A stretch of 64,000 nt of DNA from Moritella viscosa (GCA_000953735.1 LN554852.1:1251846-1315845), one strand, 5' to 3'. Counted from the first letter of the stretch, positions 9,441 through 19,502 are shown. Translations and numbers: made by a program. The notes: generated by a model not told the origin, from the sequence alone.

Positions 9441-10340
9441 CTATACTAAATTTTCCATATTGCTTTTTATTTGTCTTCTTAGCATCCCCATACTTAGCAC
9501 TCCCAATCCTAAGAATGCAACAGTCGTTGGTGCTGGTACATTGATTATTTCCTCTACTTTAATATCGACAAAAGCATTGGTAAATGAAGTCGCGGTAAGG
9601 CCACCTGCTCTAAGTTGATTTAAATCCCATGCTGCCCCGCCAGTATCAAGTGCCAAATTAACGTAATCAGCGATTGAAGTACCTGTCCCCGTCGTTGCTG
9701 TCGCACCAGTACAAGTACTAAAGCCACCGCTACCATCCGCTTCATAACCTAGAGAGGTCGTCATACCAAGTGCTGTATTACCGTTACCACACTCGAAACT
9801 GACATTAATAATAGCGTTAAGTAATGCAGCTGCGCTCGATAGACTTGTTGCCGCATTTACTACACCGAATGACCCATCACTGTCTTCGTCGGTGACTAAT
9901 ATTATGTTCTTGACTGCACCGCCTGTGTACGTATAACTAGTGAGGGCATAGTCAATTGCTTGGAGACCATCTTCATGAGCACCAGTGAGAACTAACCCGC
10001 CCGTCGCTGTATCAAATTGAGCTGCTGAGCCTAATTGACCCCCACCAACGGTATGTTGATGACCAGCTACAGCGTGACCACCGCTACCCGATGCACCATA
10101 ACCTGTTAAGCCATAGGTAGCGCTGAACGAATCACCAGCAGCAGCAGCGAGTAATGCTGCATCTAAACTTGTAATCATCATTCCTAACCAGCCATGCTCG
10201 GTACTCATTGAACCGGATTCATCTACAACTGCGACAACGTTAGTATTAATTGGTGTTGCCTTTACCGGTGCTATCATAACAGCCATTGTAGATAAGATCA
10301 TTGTTGATAATATGTTTTTAAATATTTTTTTGTGTTTCAT
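9441..10340 (-). CDS. von Willebrand A-domain protein with PEP-CTERM-like tail
   Basis: This 299-residue secreted protein has an N-terminal signal peptide (MKHKKIFKNILSTMILSTMA, cleavage near ATPINT). A vWA-like domain follows, with the metal-site motif DESGSM (D-x-S-x-S) around residues 41-46 and VTDEDSDG further on. A Gly/Ala/Ser/Thr-rich middle section leads to a C-terminal tripartite tail: VPAPTT, a hydrophobic helix, then RRQ. The tail matches PEP-CTERM sorting signals with Ala in place of Glu. Such signals are processed by an exosortase; none is in the window. ATG 10340 is preferred because AAGGG lies before it; an ATG at 10367 is in frame upstream. It is divergent from the LysE gene. 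The ligand is unknown. Confidence 0.8.
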   Translation of the reverse strand: MKHKKIFKNILSTMILSTMAVMIAPVKATPINTNVVAVVDESGSMSTEHGWLGMMITSLDAALLAAAAGDSFSATYGLTGYGASGSGGHAVAGHQHTVGGGQLGSAAQFDTATGGLVLTGAHEDGLQAIDYALTSYTYTGGAVKNIILVTDEDSDGSFGVVNAATSLSSAAALLNAIINVSFECGNGNTALGMTTSLGYEADGSGGFSTCTGATATTGTGTSIADYVNLALDTGGAAWDLNQLRAGGLTATSFTNAFVDIKVEEIINVPAPTTVAFLGLGVLSMGMLRRQIKSNMENLV

Positions 10341-10679
10341 GACGTTTGCCCTTGATACCATTTTCATAACGTTAAAAATTGAATTGAAACCTACTCCTAC
10401 TTAGCATTTAGGATTGAGCATACCCTATGCCATATTAATTTTTATATTTAAAATCAGTATGATATGGTTTTTAAATAAGCCGTTTTTTAATATGTTGTAA
10501 AAAATCCCGACAGAAATTTAGATAGGTTTAGTGCTGCAGGTAGTAAGAGAAGATATCCAGAGTTAATATTTTTGCTTGATTTTATTTATATTATTAACTG
10601 GGGATTAGGTTAAATAGTAGGTGTAAATTTTGTGAAATATATTACAATCCAGTTTCTTTTTTTGTAATGCGAACCCTTC
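10341..10679. promoter_or_regulatory. Divergent promoter region (vWA gene / LysE gene)
   Basis: About 340 AT-rich bases lie between two divergent starts, so promoters for both are expected. I see no strong operator, hairpin or small gene. Confidence 0.4.
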
Positions 10680-11324
10680 ATGATTGATTTATCTATTCTA
10701 CCCGTCTATTTGACTGCCGTTGTAGCCCTCTTACTGATCCCTGGTCCTGACATGTTATTAATTGCCAGTTCAAGCTTAAGCTATGGCCGAAAGGTGGGAT
10801 TATTTGCTAGTTTAGGCAATGCAACATCAGGTATTATTTTAACGTTATTAGCGGCAATGGGTGTGTCAGCAATGATCGCGATGAGCCCGATGGCGCTTAA
10901 AGCCTTGCATTTATTGGGTGGTTTATATTTATTAAAAATGGGTTGGGATTGCTTACGCACTAACTCGGTTATTGCTCCTGAAGTGAATCAAACAAGCAAA
11001 ATGGCGCGTTCACTGTATCGTAAAGCGGTATTCAGTAACTTATTAAATCCTAAAGCCTTATTATTCTTTGTGTTGTTTTTACCACAGTTTGTATCATCAA
11101 ATATCGAGACGTCTTCTGGCGAACAAATGCTCGTGCTAGGCTTATTGCTTAACGTATTAGGCCTATTGTTTAACTTAATGTTAGTGGTGACGGTCGGTAC
11201 CTTAGGTAAATCGTTATTAACCAATGAACGCTTCCACATCTACCAACATAAGATCATGGGTTCGGTATTCGTATTACTTGGCGCTTGGTTGTTATTCTCA
11301 CAAGTACCTGCGGCAGTAGCCTAG
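10680..11324 (+). CDS. LysE/RhtB-family amino-acid exporter
   Basis: This 214-residue inner-membrane protein has six hydrophobic segments. The family signature LLLIPGPDMLLIASSSLSYGRKVG lies near residues 16-40, and the conserved NPKALLFFVLFLPQF lies near 122-136. Members export amino acids or derivatives such as threonine, homoserine or lysine; the substrate cannot be inferred. It stands alone on its strand, between the vWA gene and the ABC-F gene. Confidence 0.88.
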   Translation: MIDLSILPVYLTAVVALLLIPGPDMLLIASSSLSYGRKVGLFASLGNATSGIILTLLAAMGVSAMIAMSPMALKALHLLGGLYLLKMGWDCLRTNSVIAPEVNQTSKMARSLYRKAVFSNLLNPKALLFFVLFLPQFVSSNIETSSGEQMLVLGLLLNVLGLLFNLMLVVTVGTLGKSLLTNERFHIYQHKIMGSVFVLLGAWLLFSQVPAAVA

Positions 11325-11457
11325 TATATAAATAGTCATTAGATAAAATAAACAGTTAAACATAGCCTCTAGATTGCAAGGATGCAGTCAGTTCGTTCGT
11401 CAAATAAGCTCTAAAGTAATATTTTAAGTTATTCACTTATTTTTACCAATTAGACTA

Positions 11458-11487
11458 CGTGATTTACATCACATTAGGTGCTATACT
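11458..11487 (+). promoter_or_regulatory. CRP-like palindrome overlapping the ybiT promoter
   Basis: CGTGA-tttaca-TCACA (11458-11473) matches the TGTGA-N6-TCACA consensus in nine of ten positions. An extended -10 (TGcTATACT) lies at 11479-11487. The site would overlap the -35 region, which suggests repression or a related regulator rather than class I/II activation. Confidence 0.45.
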
Positions 11488-11547
11488 CCGCCAACTTAAA
11501 ATTCAGTAATTTATATTTAGTCCACTTTTTGGACAGGAGCGTTCCCT

Positions 11548-13131
11548 ATCATTAGCACAGCAAATATTACAATGCAGTTCGGTGCCAAGCCACTTTTCGA
11601 AAATATCTCAGTTAAGTTCGGTGGCGGTAATCGTTACGGTTTAATCGGTGCTAACGGTTGTGGTAAATCAACATTCATGAAAATCCTAGGTGGCGATTTA
11701 GATCAAAGCTCTGGTAACGTGAAGCTTGATGAGAACGAACGCCTAGGTAAATTACGTCAGGATCAATTCGCATTCGAAAACAACACGGTACTTGATACTG
11801 TGATCATGGGCCACGCAGAAATGTGGGCAGTGAAAGAAGAGCGTGACGCAATTTATGCTAACCCTGATATGTCTGAAGCAGATGGTATGCGTGTTGGCGA
11901 TCTAGAAAGTGAATTTGCAGAGATGGACGGCTACACAGCTGAATCTCGTGCGGGTGAACTACTAATCGGTGTTGGTATCCCAGTTGAACTACATTACGGC
12001 CTAATGAGCGAAGTTGCTCCAGGTTGGAAACTACGTGTACTACTAGCACAAGCACTATTTTCTGATCCAGATATCTTACTACTTGACGAACCAACGAATA
12101 ACTTGGATATCGCAACGATTGATTGGTTAGAAGAAACACTAAACGCGCGTCAAAGCACAATGGTAATCATCTCGCATGATCGTCATTTCTTAAACAGTGT
12201 TTGTACTCATATGGCCGACCTTGATTTCGGTGAACTACGCGTTTACCCAGGTAACTATGATGACTACATGTTTGCTGCTGCATTAGCACGTGAACAACTA
12301 CTAACAAGCAACTCTAAAAAAGAAGCGCAAATTACAGAGCTTAAAGCATTCGTTGCTCGTTTCTCTGCAAACGCATCTAAAGCAAAACAAGCATCATCAC
12401 GTGCTAAACGTCTTGATAAAATCGAACTTGATGAAGTTAAAGTGTCTAGCCGTCAAACGCCATTCATTCGTTTCGAGCAAGAAAAACAGCTTTACCGTAA
12501 CGCATTAGAAATTCAAGGTCTAACAAAAGGCTTTGATGAAGGTCCGTTATTCTCTAACTTCAAGAGCATGGTTGAAGTTGGCGAGCGTATCGCAATTATC
12601 GGTACCAATGGTGTTGGTAAAACGACATTAATGCGTATGTTAGCAGACGAACTGACTCCAGATGCGGGTGAGTACAAATGGTCTGAAAACGTAAACATCG
12701 CTTATTATGCACAGGATCACGAATCATACTTCGAAGAAGATCTAACGCTAATGGAGTGGATGAACCAGTGGAAAGAAAAAGGCGATGACGATCAAACTGT
12801 TCGTGGTTTCCTAGGCCGTTTACTGTTCTCTAATGATGACATTAGCAAGAAAGTAAGCGTACTATCTGGTGGTGAAAAAGGCCGTATGCTTTACGGTAAA
12901 TTAATGATGCAAAAACCAAACGTATTATTAATGGATGAACCAACTAACCACATGGATATGGAATCAATCGAAGCATTGAACATGTCTCTTGAGAAATATG
13001 AAGGTACATTACTGTTCATCTCTCATGACCGTGAGTTCGTATCTACAGTTGCGACACGTATCTGGGATATCACGCCAAACGGCATCGTTGATTTTGACGG
13101 TACTTACGAAGAATATATCGCAAGCAAATAA
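11548..13131 (+). CDS. ybiT: ABC-F family ATPase YbiT
   Basis: This cytoplasmic ribosome-associated ABC-F protein has two ATPase domains. The first has Walker [10 protein letters not shown] and signature region [20 protein letters not shown] linker rich in Lys and Ser follows, then the second domain with [17 protein letters not shown] and [13 protein letters not shown] factors act on stalled or initiating ribosomes and do not transport. The protein is close to E. coli YbiT over its whole length. The first ATG (11572) would remove the conserved first beta strand ([11 protein letters not shown]) and has no ribosome site. AGGAG at 11534-11538 is nine bases before ATC 11548 and twelve before ATT 11551. 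I therefore place the start at 11548 as a probable non-AUG start. It is monocistronic. Confidence 0.9.
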   Translation: MISTANITMQFGAKPLFENISVKFGGGNRYGLIGANGCGKSTFMKILGGDLDQSSGNVKLDENERLGKLRQDQFAFENNTVLDTVIMGHAEMWAVKEERDAIYANPDMSEADGMRVGDLESEFAEMDGYTAESRAGELLIGVGIPVELHYGLMSEVAPGWKLRVLLAQALFSDPDILLLDEPTNNLDIATIDWLEETLNARQSTMVIISHDRHFLNSVCTHMADLDFGELRVYPGNYDDYMFAAALAREQLLTSNSKKEAQITELKAFVARFSANASKAKQASSRAKRLDKIELDEVKVSSRQTPFIRFEQEKQLYRNALEIQGLTKGFDEGPLFSNFKSMVEVGERIAIIGTNGVGKTTLMRMLADELTPDAGEYKWSENVNIAYYAQDHESYFEEDLTLMEWMNQWKEKGDDDQTVRGFLGRLLFSNDDISKKVSVLSGGEKGRMLYGKLMMQKPNVLLMDEPTNHMDMESIEALNMSLEKYEGTLLFISHDREFVSTVATRIWDITPNGIVDFDGTYEEYIASK

Positions 13132-13191
13132 TAAGCATTAACCGAGCAATCGGTGCTTGTTTTAAGTGAGTGAATTACTGATTAAAAATAT

Positions 13192-13225
13192 AAAAGGCCA
13201 TCACATTATGTGATGGCCTTTTTTG
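13192..13225. terminator. Bidirectional terminator between ybiT and an MFS gene
   Basis: The stem aaaaggccatcaca / tgtgatggcctttt is followed by a T run on the + strand and an A-flanked start that works on the minus strand. It serves the two convergent genes. Confidence 0.9.
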
Positions 13226-13247
13226 TACTTAATAACCAACCTCGGCA

Positions 13248-14444
13248 TTATACTGCGTTATTGCTCACGCTTGATTTTGATTCGTACGTCACTGGTATGA
13301 AGCGGCTGAGTATCAAAGATAAACTGGCAATCGCCGCGCCTGCGTAAAATACTAACGATGGATTGTATAACCAGATCATGCCGAAAATCACCGGAATAAC
13401 GACTGCGGCAATATGATTAATCGAGAAACTAACGCCCATGCTACCCGCAATGTCTTTTGGATCAGCAATCTTCTGAAAATAGGTTTTTAATGCAATAGCG
13501 ACTGCAAAGAACAGGTGATCAATAATATACAGCACGGCAGCAAATTCAGCTGACTCCACCAAGGCGTAACCAATAAACACAAAGATAAGTCCGGTATATT
13601 CGAATGTTAATGCGCGGCGCTCACCTACACGACCAATCCATGCGCCGATTTTAGGCCCTAAATATAGATTAATAACATGGTTAAGCATGAATAGCGCGGT
13701 TATCTCTGGTACACCGTAACCGAATTTTTCAACCATTAAGAAACCAGCGAAGACGACAAATATTTGTCGGCGAGCACCCGATAAAAACGTCAGTAAGTAA
13801 TACAAACTGTAGCGCTTACGCAAGATGAGTTTTTTGTGTTGTACATGGGCGTTTTGGATTTTAGGTTTATGGGTTGCAAGCCAAGCTGTTATCACGAGCC
13901 CGAGCAGCCCACATGCCATGTATACGGTTACGTAGTCCGCATCAAACACGGTGAACGCCAGCCAAATACCTGCAAAGGTAAAGAGGGCTGCAAATGATTT
14001 CACCGCGAGTAGTTTACCTAATTGCGCAGGTGCTTCGGTTTTACTAAACCATTGCAGACTTAATGATTGGTTGATGGTTTCGTAATAATGGAAGCCCACA
14101 GACATAAGTACGGTTGTGGCATATAAGCCATAAACAGAGGGGGAAAATCCTGTTATCGCCACACCAATCGAGAGTAAAGATAAGGCAATAATGGCAAATA
14201 CTTGTTCTTTTAGTATCAGTAATACAAATGCAGCTGTGAAAGCAAGTAACCCAGGGATCTCACGTATCGATTGTAAGGTGCCTATTTCGGCCCCTGTAAA
14301 TGCGGCATTCTCGATAGCAAAGTTATTCAGTAGTGCGTTCCATGCTGAAAAGGTCATCGACATGACAATACCGGCAAGGGCGAGAAAAACAAATGGGCTT
14401 TCTTTGGAGAATGAGGTAGAGGGTGATTTAGGTAATAGTTTCAT
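13248..14444 (-). CDS. MFS transporter
   Basis: This 398-residue inner-membrane protein has about 12 hydrophobic helices and belongs to the major facilitator superfamily. The central cytoplasmic loop carries basic residues (KPKIQNAHVQHKKLILRKR near residue 200). The conserved loop 2-3 motif is weak. The substrate is unknown. It is transcribed on the same strand as the siderophore operon but separated from it by that operon's terminator, so it has its own promoter just upstream of 14444. It need not belong to iron uptake. Confidence 0.8.
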   Translation of the reverse strand: MKLLPKSPSTSFSKESPFVFLALAGIVMSMTFSAWNALLNNFAIENAAFTGAEIGTLQSIREIPGLLAFTAAFVLLILKEQVFAIIALSLLSIGVAITGFSPSVYGLYATTVLMSVGFHYYETINQSLSLQWFSKTEAPAQLGKLLAVKSFAALFTFAGIWLAFTVFDADYVTVYMACGLLGLVITAWLATHKPKIQNAHVQHKKLILRKRYSLYYLLTFLSGARRQIFVVFAGFLMVEKFGYGVPEITALFMLNHVINLYLGPKIGAWIGRVGERRALTFEYTGLIFVFIGYALVESAEFAAVLYIIDHLFFAVAIALKTYFQKIADPKDIAGSMGVSFSINHIAAVVIPVIFGMIWLYNPSLVFYAGAAIASLSLILSRFIPVTYESKSSVSNNAV

Positions 14445-14502
14445 GGCTATCGACTGCTAATTGGCTGAGAGCCAGTTAGATTAGCATTGTTATTGTGAAA
14501 AT

Positions 14503-14537
14503 AAAAAGACCATCATGTTGAAATTATGGTCTTTTTT
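14503..14537 (-). terminator. Terminator of the siderophore biosynthesis operon
   Basis: aaaaagaccat and atggtcttttt form an 11-bp stem, ten bases after the stop of the MFS exporter gene. A/T tracts on both sides allow termination on either strand. Confidence 0.8.
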
Positions 14538-14546
14538 AGTGTTATT

Positions 14547-15725
14547 TTAATTTTCCTTTTTATCTTTAGAGCATATGACGATCAAAAGAATCATAATCAT
14601 ATAAGTTATTGCAATCATTGAAAACCCTTGATTTATCGCTAAAAGACTTATACTAATAGCACCAACTCCAATCCCTATTAATGCGCCAAGCTTGCTCGCA
14701 CTGTGGCCCATACCGATACTTTTGCCAATGTCATTTGTCGTCACTAATTTTCGTAACTGCATAAATAACAACGGTAAAATAGCTGCAAGAAAAATACCCC
14801 ATATAAAACGTAATAAGCCTGCCAGTAGCAAGCTTTGTTCTACAAAACTAAAGGCAAATTGTGATAGACCTGCCATGGTACAGATTAAAAGCAGACTGTT
14901 TTTTATTTGTTTATTATTGGCTCGGTCAAAGTATCGTCCCCAATAAGGAGCAAAGAGTAAAATAGCGAAGCCGGTTAACCCGTATAGCATGCCGATTTGA
15001 AATGAACTTGCTTCTAATATGTCTTTCCCATAAATGGCAAAAAAGCTGCTAGGCAAACGTTTAGCAAGTTGTGCCAATGCTAACAAACAGAGTAAAACGG
15101 GGAGACTAAAAAGAGGAGGTGAAATAACTCGCGCTGTAGACTTCCCCCTCGCTTTGTTAACTGGACCATTTTTATCTTCAGGTAATAACAAGGCGACGGC
15201 AAAAAATACCAGCAAGCAACTGACGGAGCCTAATGTAAACACGCTATTGAACCCCCAGTAATCGATTAGCATTCCGCCTAAAACGGGTCCTAATAGCGTA
15301 CCGGCGGCAACAGATGATTGTAGTTTACCCAAGATCTGACCTTGTTCTTGTGTCTTACTGGTTCGTAAGGCATAGGCTTGCATTGCTGCAATCGACCCTG
15401 CGCAAACCCCTTGTACAAAGCGGATCAAACAAACCCACTCCACTTCTTTCACATAAAGTAATAAACATTGTGATAGAGCTAAAACAAATAGTGCTCTTAA
15501 GATCATATATTTATGCCCTATACGATCACCTAATTTACCCCAGATAGGCGCGCTAAACATGGCACCTAATAGAGGTAATATATAAATGAGGGCAGAAAAT
15601 ACTGATAAGCTGACACCTTGGCTCTGTTGAGATAAAATAAGTGGCCAAAAAGGGCCACTCATTTCCATCGAACCAATCGCGATTATTTGACTAAACCACA
15701 GTAAACGAATCACATTGGTTGGCAT
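14547..15725 (-). CDS. MFS exporter, probable siderophore efflux
   Basis: This 392-residue, 12-helix major facilitator protein carries the loop motif GKLGDRIGHKY near residues 62-72 and RFVQGVCAGSIAA near 102-114, typical of drug/siderophore:proton antiporters. It is the last gene of the receptor-NIS-NIS operon, and its ATG lies 35 bases inside the end of the preceding synthetase gene, so translation is coupled. By comparison with the exporters of the staphyloferrin A, rhizoferrin and vibrioferrin loci, it should export the citrate-based siderophore made by the two synthetases. The transport role is inferred from context. Confidence 0.85.
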   Translation of the reverse strand: MPTNVIRLLWFSQIIAIGSMEMSGPFWPLILSQQSQGVSLSVFSALIYILPLLGAMFSAPIWGKLGDRIGHKYMILRALFVLALSQCLLLYVKEVEWVCLIRFVQGVCAGSIAAMQAYALRTSKTQEQGQILGKLQSSVAAGTLLGPVLGGMLIDYWGFNSVFTLGSVSCLLVFFAVALLLPEDKNGPVNKARGKSTARVISPPLFSLPVLLCLLALAQLAKRLPSSFFAIYGKDILEASSFQIGMLYGLTGFAILLFAPYWGRYFDRANNKQIKNSLLLICTMAGLSQFAFSFVEQSLLLAGLLRFIWGIFLAAILPLLFMQLRKLVTTNDIGKSIGMGHSASKLGALIGIGVGAISISLLAINQGFSMIAITYMIMILLIVICSKDKKEN

Positions 15726-17658
15726 CTAGTACCGCCTCCTGACTTAAAGGATTCAACAATGCCTGATAGTTATATTCATTGTTATTGGCTAATCTCATTA
15801 AAGTGAAGCGTTTCATTTGCCAAGGTTCATTTAATAACGCTTGATATTCCTGAGCCCACCATTGCGCTGGCGCATCATGTTTAGTTTGCTCGAAAATAGT
15901 AGCAATACGTTGGTAAGCCATTTTCCAAGCCTGTGCTTCATCAATATAACCCCGCACGACCAAGTGGTTAATTAACTCTGAAAGATGACAAATAAATACC
16001 GCGTGTAATAGTTTATTTCTGACATCTTGCTTGTCATTACTGAGTACACTTTTATCTTGGTGAAACTCAAGTTTTTCACCACTCGAGATAAATGTGTCTT
16101 GGTGTGCTCTAAAAGCCCCAAAGTCTCTTAACAGTAATGATTGTGGTAGGCCCTTATCATTAAAAATCATCATGGAATTTTGCTGATGAGCCTCTAGGCT
16201 AATGCCAAAGCGTAAATATACTTGTAGTACTGGCGTCAGCAACACATCAAGATAAGTGTCTAAAACGGACGCGATAGAAAGTTGATTGCTTTGGGCTATC
16301 TCTGCAAATAAAGAGTCCGAACTCGGGGTGTCAGCCATGAGCGTAGCAACAGGTACGGCAACCTCATTATCGATTAACTTTTCACGGGGGTTTTGACGAA
16401 ATAGCACCGAAAAGTATTTGCCATATTTTTCTTCTCTGTATTTATCGCCAGCATAATGTAATCCTGGTGTTTCGCGCATAACACGTAATTTACAGCCAAT
16501 CTCGGGGTACTTTTCAGCAATGGTCTCTAAAAACTGGCTCACTCTTGGTCCCATATGGCAAGAACGATTGGATAAAACGCGTTCCGCACTGGTTAAGCGC
16601 ATTGCGATCGGCAGTTTGATATGCGGGTAAAATGATGAATTTTCAGGAACTAAAGTACGAAAAGACATAGTAGGACCACAGTTTATTTGTGGTCCTGAGT
16701 CGAGTAGTAATAAGCCTTGCTTCATAATTAAGTCTGCAAAAACTTCGGGTAAAAAGCTATCTGCCTGAAATGGGTGTACGGGCACAGGAATATAATCGTT
16801 AGCGTCTGCACCCTGCGTTATTAATGCTGTTTTCCAGCGTTGTTGCCATTCTGGATACTGTTCGGCAAACCACTCTTGATACTGAGATTGTTGATAACCC
16901 TCTATGGAAAATAAATTGATTTTTACTGCAGCGAGACGTACTGCAACATTAGCTTGAAACTCGGGTGACATGGTTAATACTTGATGTGCAGTTAGGTCCT
17001 GCTTACATTTTACGCCGGGGTGGATCGGGTGACCGACTGTTCCCCACTGCTCTAGTAGCAAGCAGTTATTTTTTTCATTTAAGTTTTCCACCCAAGACCA
17101 GAAGTTTGCATACCCAGCTTGTTTTCTTTGTTTCTCTATTTGTTGTCCCCACACGAACCGATAGCTTAAAAACAAAGCGTCGTTTAGCATAGAATTGAGC
17201 AACTCATGTGCGAATCGCTGTACTTCAATTAAAGAGTAGTTTGTACAAACCTGTAATAGAGCCAAGAGTTTAGTTGGCTCGTCCAAGACGTAAATAAGCT
17301 GATCATCTTCGTGTAAGGTTAACTCTGTAAAACCTTCCAGAAAGCCATAGCGTACCTGTTCAATATTTTTCATTTTTAAAGTTAACGGGGTATTATTGAT
17401 ACGTAAATAAGCATTGTTATCATTAAATTTCAGGTTTTCTGGCGAATTAAAGATACCTTCTCGCAACATCGACTTACATAATGTGACTAAACAGCGTCTC
17501 TGCGCATTGGTAAATTGTGCGTGTATATCGACGACTGATAATTGCTTCTCTTGCAGCGTATCATGCTGTAATTGTGAGAACCATAATTCGCTGAGTTGCG
17601 CGGTTTCATGGTTAATTTGTTGATGGGCGTGCGTTAGGCTTTGTTGATATTGATTCAT
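15691..17658 (-). CDS. NIS siderophore synthetase (IucA/IucC family), second
   Basis: This 655-residue enzyme of the NRPS-independent siderophore synthetase family activates a carboxylate of citrate (or of a citryl intermediate) as an adenylate and couples it to an amine or alcohol. Family motifs are GHPIHPGVKCK (about residues 209-219), PVHPFQ (293-298), SFRT (332-335), RLTSAERVLSN (354-364), LEAHQQN (about 515) and the C-terminal LLRDFGAF. The C-terminal part matches the FhuF-like thumb of the family. The ATG overlaps the stop of the upstream synthetase gene as TAATG. Which of the two enzymes works first cannot be decided by eye. Confidence 0.92.
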   Translation of the reverse strand: MNQYQQSLTHAHQQINHETAQLSELWFSQLQHDTLQEKQLSVVDIHAQFTNAQRRCLVTLCKSMLREGIFNSPENLKFNDNNAYLRINNTPLTLKMKNIEQVRYGFLEGFTELTLHEDDQLIYVLDEPTKLLALLQVCTNYSLIEVQRFAHELLNSMLNDALFLSYRFVWGQQIEKQRKQAGYANFWSWVENLNEKNNCLLLEQWGTVGHPIHPGVKCKQDLTAHQVLTMSPEFQANVAVRLAAVKINLFSIEGYQQSQYQEWFAEQYPEWQQRWKTALITQGADANDYIPVPVHPFQADSFLPEVFADLIMKQGLLLLDSGPQINCGPTMSFRTLVPENSSFYPHIKLPIAMRLTSAERVLSNRSCHMGPRVSQFLETIAEKYPEIGCKLRVMRETPGLHYAGDKYREEKYGKYFSVLFRQNPREKLIDNEVAVPVATLMADTPSSDSLFAEIAQSNQLSIASVLDTYLDVLLTPVLQVYLRFGISLEAHQQNSMMIFNDKGLPQSLLLRDFGAFRAHQDTFISSGEKLEFHQDKSVLSNDKQDVRNKLLHAVFICHLSELINHLVVRGYIDEAQAWKMAYQRIATIFEQTKHDAPAQWWAQEYQALLNEPWQMKRFTLMRLANNNEYNYQALLNPLSQEAVLDANQCDSFTVV

Positions 17659-19457
17659 TATACTTCCTTCACTTTATTTGGGGTTACGCGAAGCAAGCCT
17701 AAAGGGTTAGGGAAATCCGTATATTCAGCTTGTTTATCGGCACGCTTTAAAAATCGGGTGATCAGGTTGGCTTTATTCGGGATCGCTTTTCCTGCTAATA
17801 AATCACCTAGCTTGTTAGTTGCAAATTCACTGTCGCTTTGAGCTAAATACTGTTGAATCGTTAAACGTACTTGATGCCAAAGTCGCGCTTCAAGTACCGA
17901 CTCTCGTCTAGCGATGCAGAAAATCGCCTGCACAATATTATTAATCAATAAGCAATAAGCGAGGCGATTCCAGCATTTCTCTTGATCGTATAACACACTA
18001 CTACTTGCCTTTTCACTCATACTTGAGAGCTGTTGGGCTTGCCACGTTTGCTTATTGAGCTTGGTGCCTTCTAAATCGCGGATCCAAACACCTGCCACTA
18101 AGTCCTGCTCTAGTTTGATTAAAATATTTTGTAGGTGCGGCTCAAACACTAACCCGTGTTCAAACAGGGCATCAAACATACTTGGCAATAATGCATCAAG
18201 GTAACTTCTAAACCATAATAAACTGCTTTGTTCGTAGCTCATTTGATTGCGCTGTGAAAGATGCCAAATATGGGTTTTTACATTACTTTCCCCGGATACA
18301 CCTTGGGTAAATAGAGAGCCAGCTAATAAGATATTTTGCTCTCGTAATTCAGCTGGATTTTCACGAAATAGAACCCCGAAACCTTCTTCTATTTGTACTC
18401 GTTTTTCTGTATCTAATTCATCAAAATCAAGAGTCAAACAACCAGGCTCATGCATGATTTTAAGACCTGGGTATTTTTTTTCTAATTGATTAAAGTTAGG
18501 TGTTAATAGTTCGGTTAACTTAACTGCGCTTTCAAGTTCGTAATAGGCATTTTTACGTACGCAATTTGTGATGCGGACATTGAGGGACCCTTTAATAAAA
18601 AAATCCAATTCTGGATTATATAAGGTACGTAGTGATGACGTTGCTGTTAGTTTTTTTCCGCGGACACCGAGATCAATTAATAAACCTTGTTCGATTAATT
18701 TTATAATTACATCCTGTTTCAGCAGGTATTTTGCCTGCCAAGGATGCACAGGTAATAATGCATAATCAGGTGGTAAACTATCATAGCTAGCTGAAAAAAC
18801 ACGTAATGTGTCATCACTCAAGCCTGTGCCTAAACGTTTCACCTTGTCGCTCTTTGCCGCGAAATAATGTAACTGAAAACTAGCGCGTAATTCTGGGGAA
18901 TAATCTAGTATATCTTGCTGACTAAAACCTAGGCGTGATTTTGCAGCAGGGTGAGTGGCATGACCGAGTAATAACTTAGATTCTGATTCAAGATAGAGGT
19001 TTGTTGATTCTTTTGATCTTTTTCTATTTAATAATAAATAAGCTAATACTTGTTCACTATTATCCATTTGTTCTAATAACTCATCATTAGCATCGGTATT
19101 AAAACGATTCGCAAGATCGTTTAACAGTATAATTTGTAGCTCATTCCAGTTTAATTCCTGTTGATCTTGGGTATGACTTTGAAATAAAAAATAAGATAAA
19201 TAACGGTATTGGTAACTTTGTGATTTTTTATCAACAACACAGACTAATTGTCCATCATGTAGGTCGATGTTTAATAAAATACCACCAGTTTCTTGTAAAC
19301 TTTGAAGAATACTGTCAGGTAAGTTAATGATATCTTCTGGGTAAGAAAGTGCGCCTTGTGGCCCAGCTACTTCACGGCAAAAACAATTTAGAAAACCACG
19401 TAGTGAATAAATTTTTGCAAGATTTTCGTGCAAGATTTGATCGTAACTTCGTATCAT
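17658..19457 (-). CDS. NIS siderophore synthetase (IucA/IucC family), first
   Basis: This 599-residue NIS synthetase is only distantly similar to its neighbour. Motifs seen are GHATHPAAKSRLGF (165-178), PVHPWQ (236-241), SLRT (275-278), VRITNCVRKN (294-303), FEPHLQN (438-444) and IRDLEG (459-464). The ATP and citrate binding residues (His, Ser-x-Arg-Thr, Arg, His-x-x-Asn) are all present, so it should be active. AAGGA lies eight bases before the ATG. It follows the receptor gene by 45 bases and is coupled to the second synthetase. No decarboxylase, N-hydroxylase or acyltransferase is encoded alongside, so the amine partner is probably an ordinary diamine or amino acid. Confidence 0.92.
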   Translation of the reverse strand: MIRSYDQILHENLAKIYSLRGFLNCFCREVAGPQGALSYPEDIINLPDSILQSLQETGGILLNIDLHDGQLVCVVDKKSQSYQYRYLSYFLFQSHTQDQQELNWNELQIILLNDLANRFNTDANDELLEQMDNSEQVLAYLLLNRKRSKESTNLYLESESKLLLGHATHPAAKSRLGFSQQDILDYSPELRASFQLHYFAAKSDKVKRLGTGLSDDTLRVFSASYDSLPPDYALLPVHPWQAKYLLKQDVIIKLIEQGLLIDLGVRGKKLTATSSLRTLYNPELDFFIKGSLNVRITNCVRKNAYYELESAVKLTELLTPNFNQLEKKYPGLKIMHEPGCLTLDFDELDTEKRVQIEEGFGVLFRENPAELREQNILLAGSLFTQGVSGESNVKTHIWHLSQRNQMSYEQSSLLWFRSYLDALLPSMFDALFEHGLVFEPHLQNILIKLEQDLVAGVWIRDLEGTKLNKQTWQAQQLSSMSEKASSSVLYDQEKCWNRLAYCLLINNIVQAIFCIARRESVLEARLWHQVRLTIQQYLAQSDSEFATNKLGDLLAGKAIPNKANLITRFLKRADKQAEYTDFPNPLGLLRVTPNKVKEV

Positions 19458-19502
19458 ATTCGTTCCTTAATAGAGGTGACTTTACAGCCACCTTTAATTG
19501 AA

